From positions 1 to 64,000 of the forward strand of contig JBBIHB010000018.1 in assembly GCA_037447215.1 (NCBI GenBank): DNA of 64,000 nucleotides. The letters run 5' to 3'. Origin of the DNA: UBA1413 sp037447215. GTDB lineage: Bacteria; Bacteroidota; Bacteroidia; Bacteroidales; Prolixibacteraceae. The notes beneath the pieces are model-generated. The model saw only the letters and a program-made list of their open reading frames with translations. It made no database searches and was not told the origin of the DNA. A program made the translations under genes and the position numbers. This document shows positions 25,160 through 34,518 of this stretch, piece after piece; within the stretch, counting starts at the first letter, position 1; every line of letters starts with the position of its first letter.

Positions 25160-26859
25160 ATGGAAAATTTTATTGTTTCAGCTCGAAAATACAGGCCGGA
25201 ATCGTTCCGGTCGGTTGTGGCCCAGGATTCTATAACATCGACATTAAAGAATGCGATCAAAACCAAACAGTTGGCCCATGCTTATCTGTTTTGTGGTCCA
25301 AGGGGGGTTGGGAAAACAACCTGTGCCCGTATTTTTGCCAAAACCATAAACTGCAGTAACCTCACCTCCGAAAATGAAGCTTGCAACGAGTGCGAATCAT
25401 GCATAGCCTTTAACAAAAACCGCAGTTACAATATTCATGAACTTGATGCAGCTTCAAACAATTCGGTAGATGATATCCGTAACTTGATTGACCAGGTTCG
25501 CATACCACCACAGATAGGAAGTTACAGTGTATATATCATCGACGAGGTGCATATGCTGTCATCGCAGGCTTTCAATGCATTTCTCAAAACCTTGGAAGAA
25601 CCGCCCCGTCATGCACTTTTTATCCTTGCCACTACCGAAAAACACAAAATTCTGGCTACTATCCTGTCGCGTTGTCAGATATTCGATTTCAACAGGATTA
25701 AAGTAGGTGATATTGTAAAGTATCTCGAATATGTGGCACAAAGTGAGGGCGTCAGTATTGAACACAGCGCACTGAATGTGATTGCAAATAAAGCTGATGG
25801 CGCCATGCGAGATGCCCTCTCAATTTTTGACCAGATTGTAAGTTTTTCAGGAAGAGAAATTACCTATCAGGATGTGATAGCAAACCTGAATGTCCTCGAT
25901 TACGAATACTATTTCAGGTTGACTGACTTTTTTCTTAAGAATGATATTCCTGAAGTATTGATGATATTCAGTGAAGTACTCGATAAAGGATTCGAAGGCC
26001 AGCATTTTATTGGAGGCCTTGCCAGCCATTTCCGAGATCTGCTCGTAAGCCGCGATCTGGTAACGGTACAGTTGCTCGAAGTGGGTGGTGACATCAGGGA
26101 ACGATACAAGGCACAGGCTTCACTTTGCCCACCAGAGTTCCTTATTGAGGCCATCAGGATTAGCAGTGAATGCGATTATCAATATAAAACAACACAAAAC
26201 AAACGCCTTTCGGTCGAACTTGCCCTGATCAGAATTTCACAACTGACCTTAAAAAAAAAATAGCTGAAACAAGTAACCCTCTGGCTCTGGAACCCTTTTT
26301 CAGCGAACCTGCCGGCCAACCTGTAAGGCGCAATGATGCAGTGCAGGTAATGGTTGAAGAAACAAAACCAGCCCTTCGGAAATTAAGCCGGAATTTAAGC
26401 GGACCATCCATTAAATCGTTACTCAATGGCCCCTTACTGCCGGAAGAAAAATTATCTTTTAAAGAGCAGCACGAACTATACACCCAAAATGATCTGTCCG
26501 AAAAATTCTCGGAAGAACAGCTTCTATCAAAATGGAAACAATATTTAGGCTTGCTGGATGATAGGCCAAACCTGAAATCTACCTTAGCACGCGATCCGGT
26601 ATTGCAATGTGATGGAACAATTTTACTGAAGATTGACAACTATGTACAGGACGACATTATTAAAGCTGTTAAACCACAAATAGTTACATGGTTACGCCGT
26701 GAACTGAAAAATTCAAATATTGATTTGTTTACTGAGATTTCTTGTTCCGGTTTAGATAAAATTGTTTATACCGATGGCGATAAATTTGAAGAAATGTTGC
26801 AGAAAAATCCCGATCTGGCCTATCTGAAACAAAGGTTCAGCCTCGATTTCGAAGGTTAA
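25160..26859 (+). CDS. dnaX: DNA polymerase III subunits gamma/tau, with a probable frameshift
   Basis: The first 367 codons encode the clamp-loader ATPase: the start FIVSARKYRPESFRSVVAQDSI, Walker A GPRGVGKTT near residues 46-54, four zinc-binding cysteines (CSNL..CNECESC), the DEVH Walker B and the LSRCQ sensor. The frame ends with a TAG at 26261-26263 directly after A10. Shifting back by one base makes the frame run on through KIAETSNPL to a TAA at 26857-26859, giving about 566 residues, the usual length of tau in Bacteroidota. The short product would be gamma and the long one tau. Transcriptional or ribosomal slippage on the A10 run would produce both. A homopolymer sequencing error is the main alternative. 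Confidence 0.88.
26251..26304 (+). other. dnaX: Candidate programmed frameshift/slippage site in dnaX
   Basis: Ten adenines at 26251-26260 are followed by TAG. Two bases after the run, GCTGAAA (26263-26269) can pair exactly with TTTCAGC (26298-26304), giving a 7-bp stem with a 28-base loop that might act as a pause element, though the spacer is shorter than usual. In Thermus, dnaX uses an A9 run for transcriptional slippage. E. coli dnaX uses A AAA AAG with a downstream stem for a -1 ribosomal shift. Confidence 0.55.
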
Positions 26860-26860
26860 T

Positions 26861-27496
26861 TTATGGTGCAAGCCTGCATTTGATCCAATCGTTATTTTGC
26901 AGATGAAATTCGATGCGGTCATGCAAACGGTTTTCACGGCCTTGCCAGAATTCAACTTTCAAAGGTTTCACAAGGTAACCTCCCCAGTTTTCGGGCATCG
27001 GAATTTCCTTCCCCTTATACAATTGCTGGTAATAGCTGAATTTTTCATCCAGAATGGTGCGCGATGGGATTTCATTACTTTGCGACGATGCCCAGGCTCC
27101 AATACGGCTTTCAACCGGGCGGGATGCAAAGTACTGTTCTGAAATATCGGCCGGGATTTTTTCAACCAGTCCGGTAATCCGCACTTGTCGCTCTAATTCA
27201 GGCCAGAAAAACAGCAGGCTTACTTTTGGGTTTTTTTCAATTGCCTTTCCTTTCTGGCTTTTATAATTAGTAAAAAATACAAAGCCCTCTTCTGTGAATG
27301 ATTTTAACAGTACCACTCTTAACTGAGGGAATCCATCAGGTCCGGTAGTGGATAAAACCATAGCTGTTGGTTCAGGGATTTCAGATATTATTGCCTCATC
27401 AAGCCACTTTTTGAATATACCGGCAGGATCGATACCTGCACTTTGTTTATTCAGGGATTCGCGCCTGTATTCTTTCCTAATATTTTCAATATGCAT
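26861..27496 (-). CDS. pdxH: Pyridoxamine 5'-phosphate oxidase
   Basis: The 211-residue FMN enzyme oxidises pyridoxine or pyridoxamine 5'-phosphate to PLP, the cofactor needed by the aldolase and aminotransferases in this window. Family marks are the N-terminal IRKEYRRESL, the FMN-binding LRVVLLKSFTEEGFVFFTNY, the VRITGLVEKI block, and the C-terminal segment with WGGYLVKPLKVEFWQG and RLHDRIEF. It is convergent with dnaX with only one base between stop codons. The stop is directly after RLAP, the family's usual ending. Confidence 0.97.
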   Translation of the reverse strand: MHIENIRKEYRRESLNKQSAGIDPAGIFKKWLDEAIISEIPEPTAMVLSTTGPDGFPQLRVVLLKSFTEEGFVFFTNYKSQKGKAIEKNPKVSLLFFWPELERQVRITGLVEKIPADISEQYFASRPVESRIGAWASSQSNEIPSRTILDEKFSYYQQLYKGKEIPMPENWGGYLVKPLKVEFWQGRENRLHDRIEFHLQNNDWIKCRLAP

Positions 27497-27575
27497 AAAA
27501 ATCCAAAAAATAAGATAAAAATATCTTTAATTTATTTTGAGTGTAAACAAATCATTCTGATAGGTTGTTTAAAAA

Positions 27576-28229
27576 ATGAATAAAAACAAACAATTAAAAA
27601 TGAAAGAAATGAAAAGATTATCCTTATTATTTGTTTCCGCATTTTTACTGCTCGCATTGGCAGTTAATGCTCAAAAACTCGAAATCGGTGATAAATCCAC
27701 CCTAACCGATGTGAAAATGACCGATATATCCGGAAAGCAGTACAGCATAAACGATGTTAAAGGAGAAAATGGTGTATTGGTTATGTTTTCTTCAAATACC
27801 TGTCCGTTTGTAATCAAATGGGAAGGCCGTTATATCGAAACCAAGAAATGGGCCGATCAGCACAAAATAGGCATGATCCTACTTAACTCCAACTGTGCCA
27901 ACCGCAATGGTGTCGATTCGATGGAAGAGATGAAAAAACATGCTGCCGACAAAGGCTATAACTTTCCCTATGTTATTGATACAGGAAGTAAAATTGCCAA
28001 CGCTTTTGTAGGTCAGACCACTCCCCATGCTTTCCTATTCGATAAGGAAATGAAATTGGTTTATAAAGGAGCTATCGATGACAATTACGACAATGCATCG
28101 GCCGTTAAAAAACATTATCTGAAAGATGCCATTTCAGCAATTGCCAGCGGTAAAAAAGTTGAAATTGCCGAAACAAAACCGGTAGGTTGCAGCATCAAAA
28201 GGGCACAAACCAGTTTGTCTTCAAATTAA
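27576..28229 (+). CDS. Exported redoxin/thioredoxin-like protein with a single-cysteine CPF motif
   Basis: The 217-residue protein has an N-terminal signal peptide (best read from MKRLSLLFVSAF, ending near VNAQ). The ATG could therefore be at 27576, 27600 or 27609; I give the longest. The AhpC/TSA-like thioredoxin fold carries NTCPFV in place of CxxC, so only the first, peroxidatic-like cysteine is kept. The conserved block GQTTPHAFLFDKEMKLVYKGAIDDN with the cis-proline follows. Relatives are widely annotated as thioredoxin family proteins. A peroxidase-like role in the periplasm is inferred. A strong terminator follows. Confidence 0.88.
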   Translation: MNKNKQLKMKEMKRLSLLFVSAFLLLALAVNAQKLEIGDKSTLTDVKMTDISGKQYSINDVKGENGVLVMFSSNTCPFVIKWEGRYIETKKWADQHKIGMILLNSNCANRNGVDSMEEMKKHAADKGYNFPYVIDTGSKIANAFVGQTTPHAFLFDKEMKLVYKGAIDDNYDNASAVKKHYLKDAISAIASGKKVEIAETKPVGCSIKRAQTSLSSN

Positions 28230-28250
28230 GCAGAAATAACAGGGACCTTT

Positions 28251-28278
28251 AAAGGGCTGCATCTTGCAGCCCTTTTTT
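28251..28278 (+). terminator. Rho-independent terminator after the redoxin gene
   Basis: AAAGGGCTGCA and TGCAGCCCTTT (28251-28261 with 28265-28275) form a perfect 11-bp stem with a TCT loop, followed by more Ts, 22 bases after the redoxin stop. It overlaps the stop codon of the convergent NIPSNAP gene by one base and may work in both directions. Confidence 0.9.
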
Positions 28279-29060
28279 CATATCTGAGATCCTTCTTCGG
28301 GCAACAGAAATATTTTACGCACTTTGCTCACCGTGTTTGCATATTCGGGTTTGTCGCGCATAGCTATCCATTCGGGGTGCGGGATAAATTTTGCCCAGGC
28401 TTCGTTTCGCTGTACCATATCTTTGAACCATAACATATAGGTAAGGGCAGGCATAAACCCACCCGCAATGTTTTTGCCGAAAAATACAGCTTTAAGCCCG
28501 AGCTTATCGAACAATGGAAGCTCTTCTTTATCGAACATTAAAATTTTCCGACGTCCGGCATCTTCGTTATAGCTTTCGTAAATGCGCAGTTCCAAAAGGC
28601 CCCTTCCAACATCGGGTTGTCTTAGCTTTGGTATGCTGTCAAAAGCATCGAGCAGCAAGGTTTCGTAACGCTCAAAAAGCGGCCTGTCGGCAGGCAATTG
28701 ATGGTATGCTTTGGCATCGGCCTGGAATTTTGCATTGGTATCCATTTCCTTTAGAATACTGAAATACACCTGCATATTGGGATAGGTACATAAAACAAAG
28801 AGTTTTGGCGGATCTTCAAGACTATATTCGGAGAAAATACCCACCTTGCCCCCCTTTCTGTTCAGATAAGGCATCAATGCCCCAGTGAGGTAGTTTTTCA
28901 TCTGATTTTTTGCACTACTGCCAGTCAATTGGTAAATCTTCAGCTCGTAAACCTCTTTATCCGCAGCTGGTTGGGTTTGCCCGGCCGATACCAGTGGCGA
29001 AGTGGCAGATACAACACCTGCTGCAATAGCCGAATTTTTTAAAAATGAACGTCTTTTCAT
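28278..29060 (-). CDS. NIPSNAP family protein with Tat signal
   Basis: The 260-residue protein starts with a twin-arginine signal (MKRRSFLKNSAIAAG, cleavage near VSAG), so it is exported folded. Two NIPSNAP-type ferredoxin-like domains follow. The first begins EVYELKIYQLTG, and the second begins LLELRIYESYNEDAGRRKI and contains the conserved TYMLWFKDMVQRNEAW segment. NIPSNAP proteins are dimeric alpha/beta barrels of unknown biochemical role. Tat-exported copies are common in Bacteroidota and planctomycetes. No operon partner is evident; the next gene upstream is a hypothetical protein in the same direction, 35 bases away. Confidence 0.9.
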   Translation of the reverse strand: MKRRSFLKNSAIAAGVVSATSPLVSAGQTQPAADKEVYELKIYQLTGSSAKNQMKNYLTGALMPYLNRKGGKVGIFSEYSLEDPPKLFVLCTYPNMQVYFSILKEMDTNAKFQADAKAYHQLPADRPLFERYETLLLDAFDSIPKLRQPDVGRGLLELRIYESYNEDAGRRKILMFDKEELPLFDKLGLKAVFFGKNIAGGFMPALTYMLWFKDMVQRNEAWAKFIPHPEWIAMRDKPEYANTVSKVRKIFLLPEEGSQI

Positions 29061-29095
29061 TCGATCTGTCTATTATTTTTTGATTTTGCTTTTTA

Positions 29096-29689
29096 TCAGG
29101 CGGGTTCAAAGATAAGCTTTTGTGATAAAGTATTTTGGAGAAAATTTAAGGTATTAATAATTTTCCAGCTTTCTGAAACCGACCGTACGGGTGAAAGACC
29201 GAATATTTCTTTTCTGATTCTGTTTATTATTGTGTTGGTTTCCCTGGAATTTTCGATTTGAGGAAATTGATTAAAAATTGTGATGTAGATAGCTACTTTC
29301 AAATGGTTGGCCTTGAATCTGGTAACACACTCCTGGTTTCGTGCCGGATGTATATGGATATATTTTTCAGGGTCTTCGCCCAACCGGATAATCCACTTCG
29401 AATGATCACTCAAAAACACTTCCCTGTAATCCCGGCTTCCAAGCCATCTTTTCAATGCGGATCCATAAATAATATTGAACGAATCAATAATTCCGGCAAC
29501 CTCATTAATAATTTTACCAACTGTTAAATGCCCGGTATAAATATCGGACTGATTTGCCCCTAAACCATTTAATTCATATAAAACTGTGTTCAAGTCGCTT
29601 GATCTCCAGCGGGCAAACGACTCCGCTATGTAGCCTGAATGGTGTTTCAATGTATTAAATTTTATGGCCGATGAAATTGGTTCAGACAT
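29096..29689 (-). CDS. Hypothetical protein
   Basis: The frame encodes 197 residues with a good protein-like composition, no signal peptide and no membrane segment. I do not recognise a family. The protein is mostly helical by appearance, with a region AIKFNTLKHHSGYI at the start and WIIRLGEDPEKYIHIHPARNQE in the middle. It sits 35 bases upstream of the NIPSNAP gene and divergently from the class IV aminotransferase, so it could share a transcript with NIPSNAP. Confidence 0.7.
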   Translation of the reverse strand: MSEPISSAIKFNTLKHHSGYIAESFARWRSSDLNTVLYELNGLGANQSDIYTGHLTVGKIINEVAGIIDSFNIIYGSALKRWLGSRDYREVFLSDHSKWIIRLGEDPEKYIHIHPARNQECVTRFKANHLKVAIYITIFNQFPQIENSRETNTIINRIRKEIFGLSPVRSVSESWKIINTLNFLQNTLSQKLIFEPA

Positions 29690-29742
29690 ATCATTTGCTT
29701 CTTTTGGCTAAATTTACTAATTATTTCGAAAACCGATGCCAT

Positions 29743-30546
29743 ATGTTGTTGCATGCATTTTATATCGAAAATGAAAACCTTTTCATGGTTGAGCATTATA
29801 CTCCAAACCAGGGTATTGAAATATATGAAGTGGTAAGGGTGATCAATGGAGTACCCTTATTTTTAGATGACCACCTCAAGCGTTTTTATCACTCTGCGTG
29901 GTTATTGCACCTTCAGATACCACTCACAGAAGCTGAAGTTTATAATGCGCTCAACCATTTAATAAAATCCAATGGAATCGAAGAAGGAAACATCCGGTTT
30001 TCTTACTGTTTCAGGCCGTATGGAAGGTTTCAGGCCTATTTCATCCCCCATTTTTATCCAACCCCCGAAATGGTAGCTGCCGGAGTCAATTGTGGACTGT
30101 ACCATGCCCACAGGAACGACCCGAATGTAAAAGCAGTCCAGGCAGGGATTAGGCACAATGCCGACAAGCTTATGACCGAAAATAAATGGTACGAGGTTTT
30201 TTTGGTCAACGAAAGCGGAAGGATAACCGAAGGCAGCCGTTCGAATGTTTTTTTTGTTCAGGATAATAGCCTGATTACTGCACCCGATCAGGATATACTT
30301 CCCGGAATAACCCGTGATAAAGTAATTGAAATTGCTTCATGTACTGGAATACAAGTACGATATGAGTCATTGCAGGTTGAACAATTGAATCAGATAGACG
30401 CTTTATTTCTCACTGGCACCTCACCCAAAGTGCTGCCGGTAAAAAGGGTGGGGGAAAGAGAGTTTTCTGTTGGTTATTCAGTTGTTTCTTTATTGGTCAA
30501 AGAATTCGATAGAATGATCGAAAGGTACATAGCATCGATCAGGTAA
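29743..30546 (+). CDS. Class IV aminotransferase (branched-chain/D-amino acid/ADC lyase group)
   Basis: The protein of about 267 residues has fold type IV marks. There is an N-terminal EVVRVINGVPLFLDDHLKRF block. The probable PLP lysine is in IRHNADKLM. The EGSRSNVFFV segment follows, then TGTSPKVLPV near the end. Family members include IlvE, D-alanine transaminase and 4-amino-4-deoxychorismate lyase (PabC). Specificity cannot be told from the sequence, and no pabB or ilv gene lies nearby. The ATG at 29743 is preferred because an upstream ATG at 29671 would add a poorly conserved 24-residue lead overlapping the divergent gene. Confidence 0.87.
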   Translation: MLLHAFYIENENLFMVEHYTPNQGIEIYEVVRVINGVPLFLDDHLKRFYHSAWLLHLQIPLTEAEVYNALNHLIKSNGIEEGNIRFSYCFRPYGRFQAYFIPHFYPTPEMVAAGVNCGLYHAHRNDPNVKAVQAGIRHNADKLMTENKWYEVFLVNESGRITEGSRSNVFFVQDNSLITAPDQDILPGITRDKVIEIASCTGIQVRYESLQVEQLNQIDALFLTGTSPKVLPVKRVGEREFSVGYSVVSLLVKEFDRMIERYIASIR

Positions 30547-30831
30547 TTGGATTTCAAACCATATCAACCAGTATTAACCTTTAGGGGCCACTACGTTCAG
30601 GTAGCATTTTGGGGGAGCAGTCTGAAAGAAATTTCGGGTTCCAGCTGCAATTTTGCCTTTGCTAACCAGGTATGATATCCCGAAATTATCATATTTCTTA
30701 GATATGGGATATGGAGTATTTGGCTTTTTTCATTTCTCAAATGCAGAATATCCTAACATCAAAATTCTTCACTTAAGCCGAAGTCAGGAAATGAACTTAC
30801 CCATATGGCTTGAATTTCATTCTGTTTTTTC

Positions 30832-32001
30832 TCAGATTTGCTGTTCCAGAATTCTACGGGTCTCTGCTGCATCAATATCCTTATGTTCACCCATCCGGGT
30901 GTTCCGTACAATAAATCTTTGCTCAATTTTGTCAATTGTTTCTGATGGAACATTGTAATCGGGTAGCCGTGTAGGTATTCCAACCGATTCGAAAAATTCA
31001 ACAGTTTTCTGAATGGCTTTGTCGATGCGTTCGTCCACGCTCCCTTCATTGATGTTCCATATCCGCTGACCATATTGGAGGATTTTCGTTTCTTTCTGTT
31101 GGCGCCTGATTTCCATCATACCGGGTAGTACAATAGCAAGTGTACGGGCATGGTCAATGCCATGGTAAGCAGTCAGTTCATGTCCTATCTGGTGGGTAGC
31201 CCAATCCTGCGGGACACCCACGCCCAACAGGCCGTTCAGGGCAATGGTGGCACTCCACATAAAGTTGGCGGCAGCATTGTAGTCGGTGCGGTTTGCCAGC
31301 ACTTTTGGGCCTTCTTCGATCAGGGTCAGCAAAACCGCTTCGGCCTGCCTGTCCTGCAAGGGTGAATTGACCGGATAGGTCAAGTATTGCTCAATTACAT
31401 GCACAAAAGCATCAACAATTCCGTTGGCAACCTGCCTGTCGGGGAGTGAGAATACTGTTTCGGGGTCGAGGATCGAAAACTTTGGCATTACATGTTCCGA
31501 AGTAAATGCCATTTTCTCCTGCGTACTTAGGCGCGATATAACCGAATTCCCGTTCATTTCGGACCCTGTGGCTGGAAGCGTCAGCACTGCACAGATCGGA
31601 AGAGCTTTCTCAACATTTATAACATAGCGTTGCTGCAGTAAATTCCACGGATCTCCATTCTCGTAAAGTGCGGCAGCTGCAATAAATTTTGTGGCATCGA
31701 GAACTGATCCGCCACCCACCGATAGCAGAAACCCGATATTTTCGCGTTTTGCAACTTTAACTGCTTCCATACAGGTTTCGTAGGTCGGGTTAGGTTCGAT
31801 CCCACCGAATTCAACCCAGTTGAATCCATCGAGAGCTTTGGCTACCTGGTCGTAAACCCCATTTTTAAAAATGCTTCCTCCGCCATAAACGACAAGAATT
31901 CTTGAATCGGTGGGTAGTTCTTTGGCCAATTTGCCTATCTGTCCTTTACCAAATAAAATTTTAACCGGGTTCTTGTATTCAAAATTAAACATATCTGGCA
32001 T
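30832..32001 (-). CDS. yqhD: Iron-containing NADPH-dependent alcohol/aldehyde dehydrogenase, YqhD-like
   Basis: The 389-residue protein matches E. coli YqhD closely along its length. Shared blocks are the ILFGKGQIGKL start, the GGGSVLDATKFIAAA nucleotide-binding region, LTLPATGSEMNGNSVIS, the metal-ligand region NGIVDAFVHVIEQYLTYP, and GVPQDWATHQIGHELTAYHGIDHA with the three histidines. The enzyme reduces short-chain aldehydes, protecting against reactive aldehydes or serving fermentation. The gene stands alone with 285 bases of non-coding DNA after its stop. An alternative start four codons in cannot be excluded. Confidence 0.95.
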   Translation of the reverse strand: MPDMFNFEYKNPVKILFGKGQIGKLAKELPTDSRILVVYGGGSIFKNGVYDQVAKALDGFNWVEFGGIEPNPTYETCMEAVKVAKRENIGFLLSVGGGSVLDATKFIAAAALYENGDPWNLLQQRYVINVEKALPICAVLTLPATGSEMNGNSVISRLSTQEKMAFTSEHVMPKFSILDPETVFSLPDRQVANGIVDAFVHVIEQYLTYPVNSPLQDRQAEAVLLTLIEEGPKVLANRTDYNAAANFMWSATIALNGLLGVGVPQDWATHQIGHELTAYHGIDHARTLAIVLPGMMEIRRQQKETKILQYGQRIWNINEGSVDERIDKAIQKTVEFFESVGIPTRLPDYNVPSETIDKIEQRFIVRNTRMGEHKDIDAAETRRILEQQI

Positions 32002-32075
32002 TTTTTGTTTTGGTTACTAAACAGGCAAAATTATAAATTGTTTGTATTTTCGGCATTGATTACAATTCAATCGGG

Positions 32076-32672
32076 ATGAAAAATAAAGATGAGGATGAAT
32101 TCTGGAAGCGGCTGGAGCAACAGATGAAGGAATATTCGGATGAAGAAATTATATTGGTTTTGAATAAGCTGAAACTTTATGAACCAACCGCCCAAAAACT
32201 GGCTCTATCGGAGGCAATCAGGCGTGGAATTATCCATTCAGAACAGGATATCTGGTCCGAAAAATTCAGGACTGAACCTTCAAGGTTTTCTCTTTTCCCC
32301 TGTCCTGAAAAGAAACAAACCATCCTGAAAATTGTAAGGAGTATATCCAGGGCTTTACTGGTGGCAGGTGTTATCCCACTCATCTTCGGGTTTCTGAAAT
32401 TTCAGATATTCAAATATGCCGAAGGGAGCGCTATGATTCTTACTGGCCTGATCTGGATGACTTCTGCATGGATTATTTTTACGAAGCAGGATTGCCGTTT
32501 CTGGCCGTTGCTTTTCGTAATTGCTTCGATGAGTTTCTTTTACGTTGCTCGCATACTGGTCCTTTTAAAGGGTCTCAGGGTGATGGACTATGTAGTACCC
32601 GCCATTTTCTTCTTGTTAGTATTGTATTCACTGTTCTATCTCAGAAAACTCCTGCTGAAACTGGTTCAGTAG
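32076..32672 (+). CDS. Hypothetical membrane protein
   Basis: The 198-residue protein has a soluble charged N-terminal third (about residues 1-85, with EEIILVLNKLKLYEPTAQK) and then four hydrophobic helices from about residue 90 to 190. The N-terminal part resembles small helical modules seen in Bacteroidota membrane proteins, but I do not recognise a named family. It is divergent from the yqhD-like gene, 74 bases apart, and has no clear operon partner; the GIN-domain lipoprotein gene starts 138 bases later. Confidence 0.75.
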   Translation: MKNKDEDEFWKRLEQQMKEYSDEEIILVLNKLKLYEPTAQKLALSEAIRRGIIHSEQDIWSEKFRTEPSRFSLFPCPEKKQTILKIVRSISRALLVAGVIPLIFGFLKFQIFKYAEGSAMILTGLIWMTSAWIIFTKQDCRFWPLLFVIASMSFFYVARILVLLKGLRVMDYVVPAIFFLLVLYSLFYLRKLLLKLVQ

Positions 32673-32810
32673 CCATCCGGTTGGTTTTAAGTGTTTCACC
32701 GGTTGTATTATCATGGTTAATCGTTTGAAAGCAGTGTTTCGTCGGTATTCATATTATAAATTGGGGTCGATGAACCTATTTTTGATCCATATCAATAATA
32801 ATCTGAAATC

Positions 32811-33506
32811 ATGAAAACCATTTTCATCATTATGTCCGTTGCGGTTACCATACTTACCTCTTGTGGCGTTACCGGTCAGGAAGATGTAAATACCCGGTAT
32901 TTTGAAATTTCCGGATTCAGCAAAATCAATCTCGAAGGAGGTTTCAGGGTTTTCCTTTACCAGACTTCCGATCCCTACCTGAAAGTAAAGGCCCCGACCG
33001 ATGCTCATATCGATGCGCTGGTTGTTGACACCGGAAATGATAACTTAAAGCTGTACGTAAGGAGAAACCATCTGAACCTGAGCCGGATGGAGCTGCATAT
33101 TGGTTTCAGTAACCTGGAGGAGCTCGGTATCAGTGGAGGCGTAAAACTCACAACCGATGGTTATGTGGAGCTCGATGATCTCAGGATAATAAATGATGGT
33201 GCAGTTAACGGGGATATCAAAATTAAAGCTGCTACCATAGAAGTGGTGAGCAATGGCGCGTCGCTTTTCGAGATTTCAGGCATTGCGGATAAACTTTCGG
33301 TCAGGGTTGCTGGCGCTGCCCATGTCAATGCAAGGGAACTTACTGCAAAGGAAGTGGTTTTCAGGGTCGAAGGTTTAGGTTTTGGCAGTGTTCATGCCAC
33401 CGATGAACTGGATGTACGCATCGAAGGCGCTGGCAAAGTTACCTACAAAGGTAATCCCAACGTCAGAAGGGTAGTGGAAGGATTAGGTTCGGTAAAGGAA
33501 TATTGA
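32811..33506 (+). CDS. Lipoprotein with head-GIN (DUF2807) adhesin-like domain
   Basis: The 231-residue protein has a lipoprotein signal (MKTIFIIMSVAVTILTSC, lipobox LTSC). A beta-helical domain follows, with FEISGFSKINLEGGFRVFLYQ and regular short strands and glycines (LGISGGVKL, VEGLGFGSVHATDEL, IEGAGKVTYKGNPNV). This is the DUF2807 or head-GIN fold, common in Bacteroidota and thought to be a surface-attached structural or adhesive domain. The function is not proved in any case I can cite. It is convergent with the arcB gene, two bases between stops. Confidence 0.88.
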   Translation: MKTIFIIMSVAVTILTSCGVTGQEDVNTRYFEISGFSKINLEGGFRVFLYQTSDPYLKVKAPTDAHIDALVVDTGNDNLKLYVRRNHLNLSRMELHIGFSNLEELGISGGVKLTTDGYVELDDLRIINDGAVNGDIKIKAATIEVVSNGASLFEISGIADKLSVRVAGAAHVNARELTAKEVVFRVEGLGFGSVHATDELDVRIEGAGKVTYKGNPNVRRVVEGLGSVKEY

Positions 33507-33508
33507 TT

Positions 33509-34507
33509 TTATGCCAAAGTAGCCACCATTACCGCCTTTATGGTATGCATCCGGTTTTCGGCCTGGTCCCAGACTATAGAAGCTTCGCTTTCAAATACTT
33601 CGTCGGTAACTTCCATGGCATCGATGCCAAATTTCCGGTATATTTCTTCGCCAATTTTGGTTTCCCGGTTATGAAATGCCGGTAAACAGTGCAAAAATTT
33701 ACATTTGGGATTGCCTGTGAGTTTCATCACAGAAGTGTTTATCTGGTAGGGTTTTAGTAATTCAATCCTATCTGCCCATACATGGTCGGGTTCGCCCATC
33801 GAAACCCATACATCGGTATAAAGAAAATCACAATCTTTAACAGCCTCGGCTACATCTTCGGTCACTGTTATTTTAGCCCCGGTGTGCGCTGCAATTTCAC
33901 GGCAGGTGTCCTGCAATTCGATTGATGGCTGGCATTTTCCGGGGGCTGCTGCCCTGAAATCCATGCCCATTTTGGCGGCCCCAACCATGAGGGAGTTGCC
34001 CATATTGTTGCGGGCATCGCCCAGGTAACAAAACTTTACCTGCGATAAAGGTTTGTCGGTATGTTCCATCATGGTCAGAAAATCGGCCAATATCTGTGTA
34101 GGGTGAAATTCGTCGGTGAGTCCATTCCATACCGGAACTCCAGCATATGCGGCAAGTTCCTCAACAATAGCCTGGCCATAACCCCTGTACTCGATGCCAT
34201 CATACATCCGGCCCAAAACCCTTGCCGTGTCTTTCATCGACTCTTTTTGCCCGATCTGCGACCCTGATGGACCAAGGTAAGTAACATGGGCGCCCTGGTC
34301 GAATGCAGCTACTTCAAAGGCACATCTTGTGCGGGTTGATGCTTTTTCAAAAATCAGGGCAATGTTTTTGCCTTTCAGCAAGGGTTGCTCTGTACCCGAA
34401 TATTTGGCCTTTTTGAGATTGGCCGATAAATCGAGCAGAAATTTGATTTCCTGTGGGGTGAAATCCAGCAATTTCAGAAAATGTCTGTTTTTTAAATTGA
34501 ATGCCAT
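33509..34507 (-). CDS. arcB: Ornithine carbamoyltransferase (likely catabolic, ArcB-type)
   Basis: The 332-residue enzyme interconverts ornithine plus carbamoyl phosphate with citrulline. The carbamoyl phosphate loop STRTRCAFE is near residue 55, HPTQILAD near 135, and the ornithine-binding HCLPA near 270, with the family length and ending (MHTIKAVMVATLA). It follows the carbamate kinase gene by 11 bases in the same direction. This gene pair points to the catabolic arginine/citrulline pathway, which makes ATP from carbamoyl phosphate, rather than arginine biosynthesis (argF). No arginine deiminase gene is in the window. Confidence 0.95.
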   Translation of the reverse strand: MAFNLKNRHFLKLLDFTPQEIKFLLDLSANLKKAKYSGTEQPLLKGKNIALIFEKASTRTRCAFEVAAFDQGAHVTYLGPSGSQIGQKESMKDTARVLGRMYDGIEYRGYGQAIVEELAAYAGVPVWNGLTDEFHPTQILADFLTMMEHTDKPLSQVKFCYLGDARNNMGNSLMVGAAKMGMDFRAAAPGKCQPSIELQDTCREIAAHTGAKITVTEDVAEAVKDCDFLYTDVWVSMGEPDHVWADRIELLKPYQINTSVMKLTGNPKCKFLHCLPAFHNRETKIGEEIYRKFGIDAMEVTDEVFESEASIVWDQAENRMHTIKAVMVATLA

Positions 34508-34518
34508 ATCGGTAAATT

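Noticed and set aside
30547..30831. Possible gene in the gap between the aminotransferase and the yqhD-like gene
   Set aside because: Frames here overlap the end of the dehydrogenase gene in antisense and lack a ribosome-binding site or recognisable sequence.
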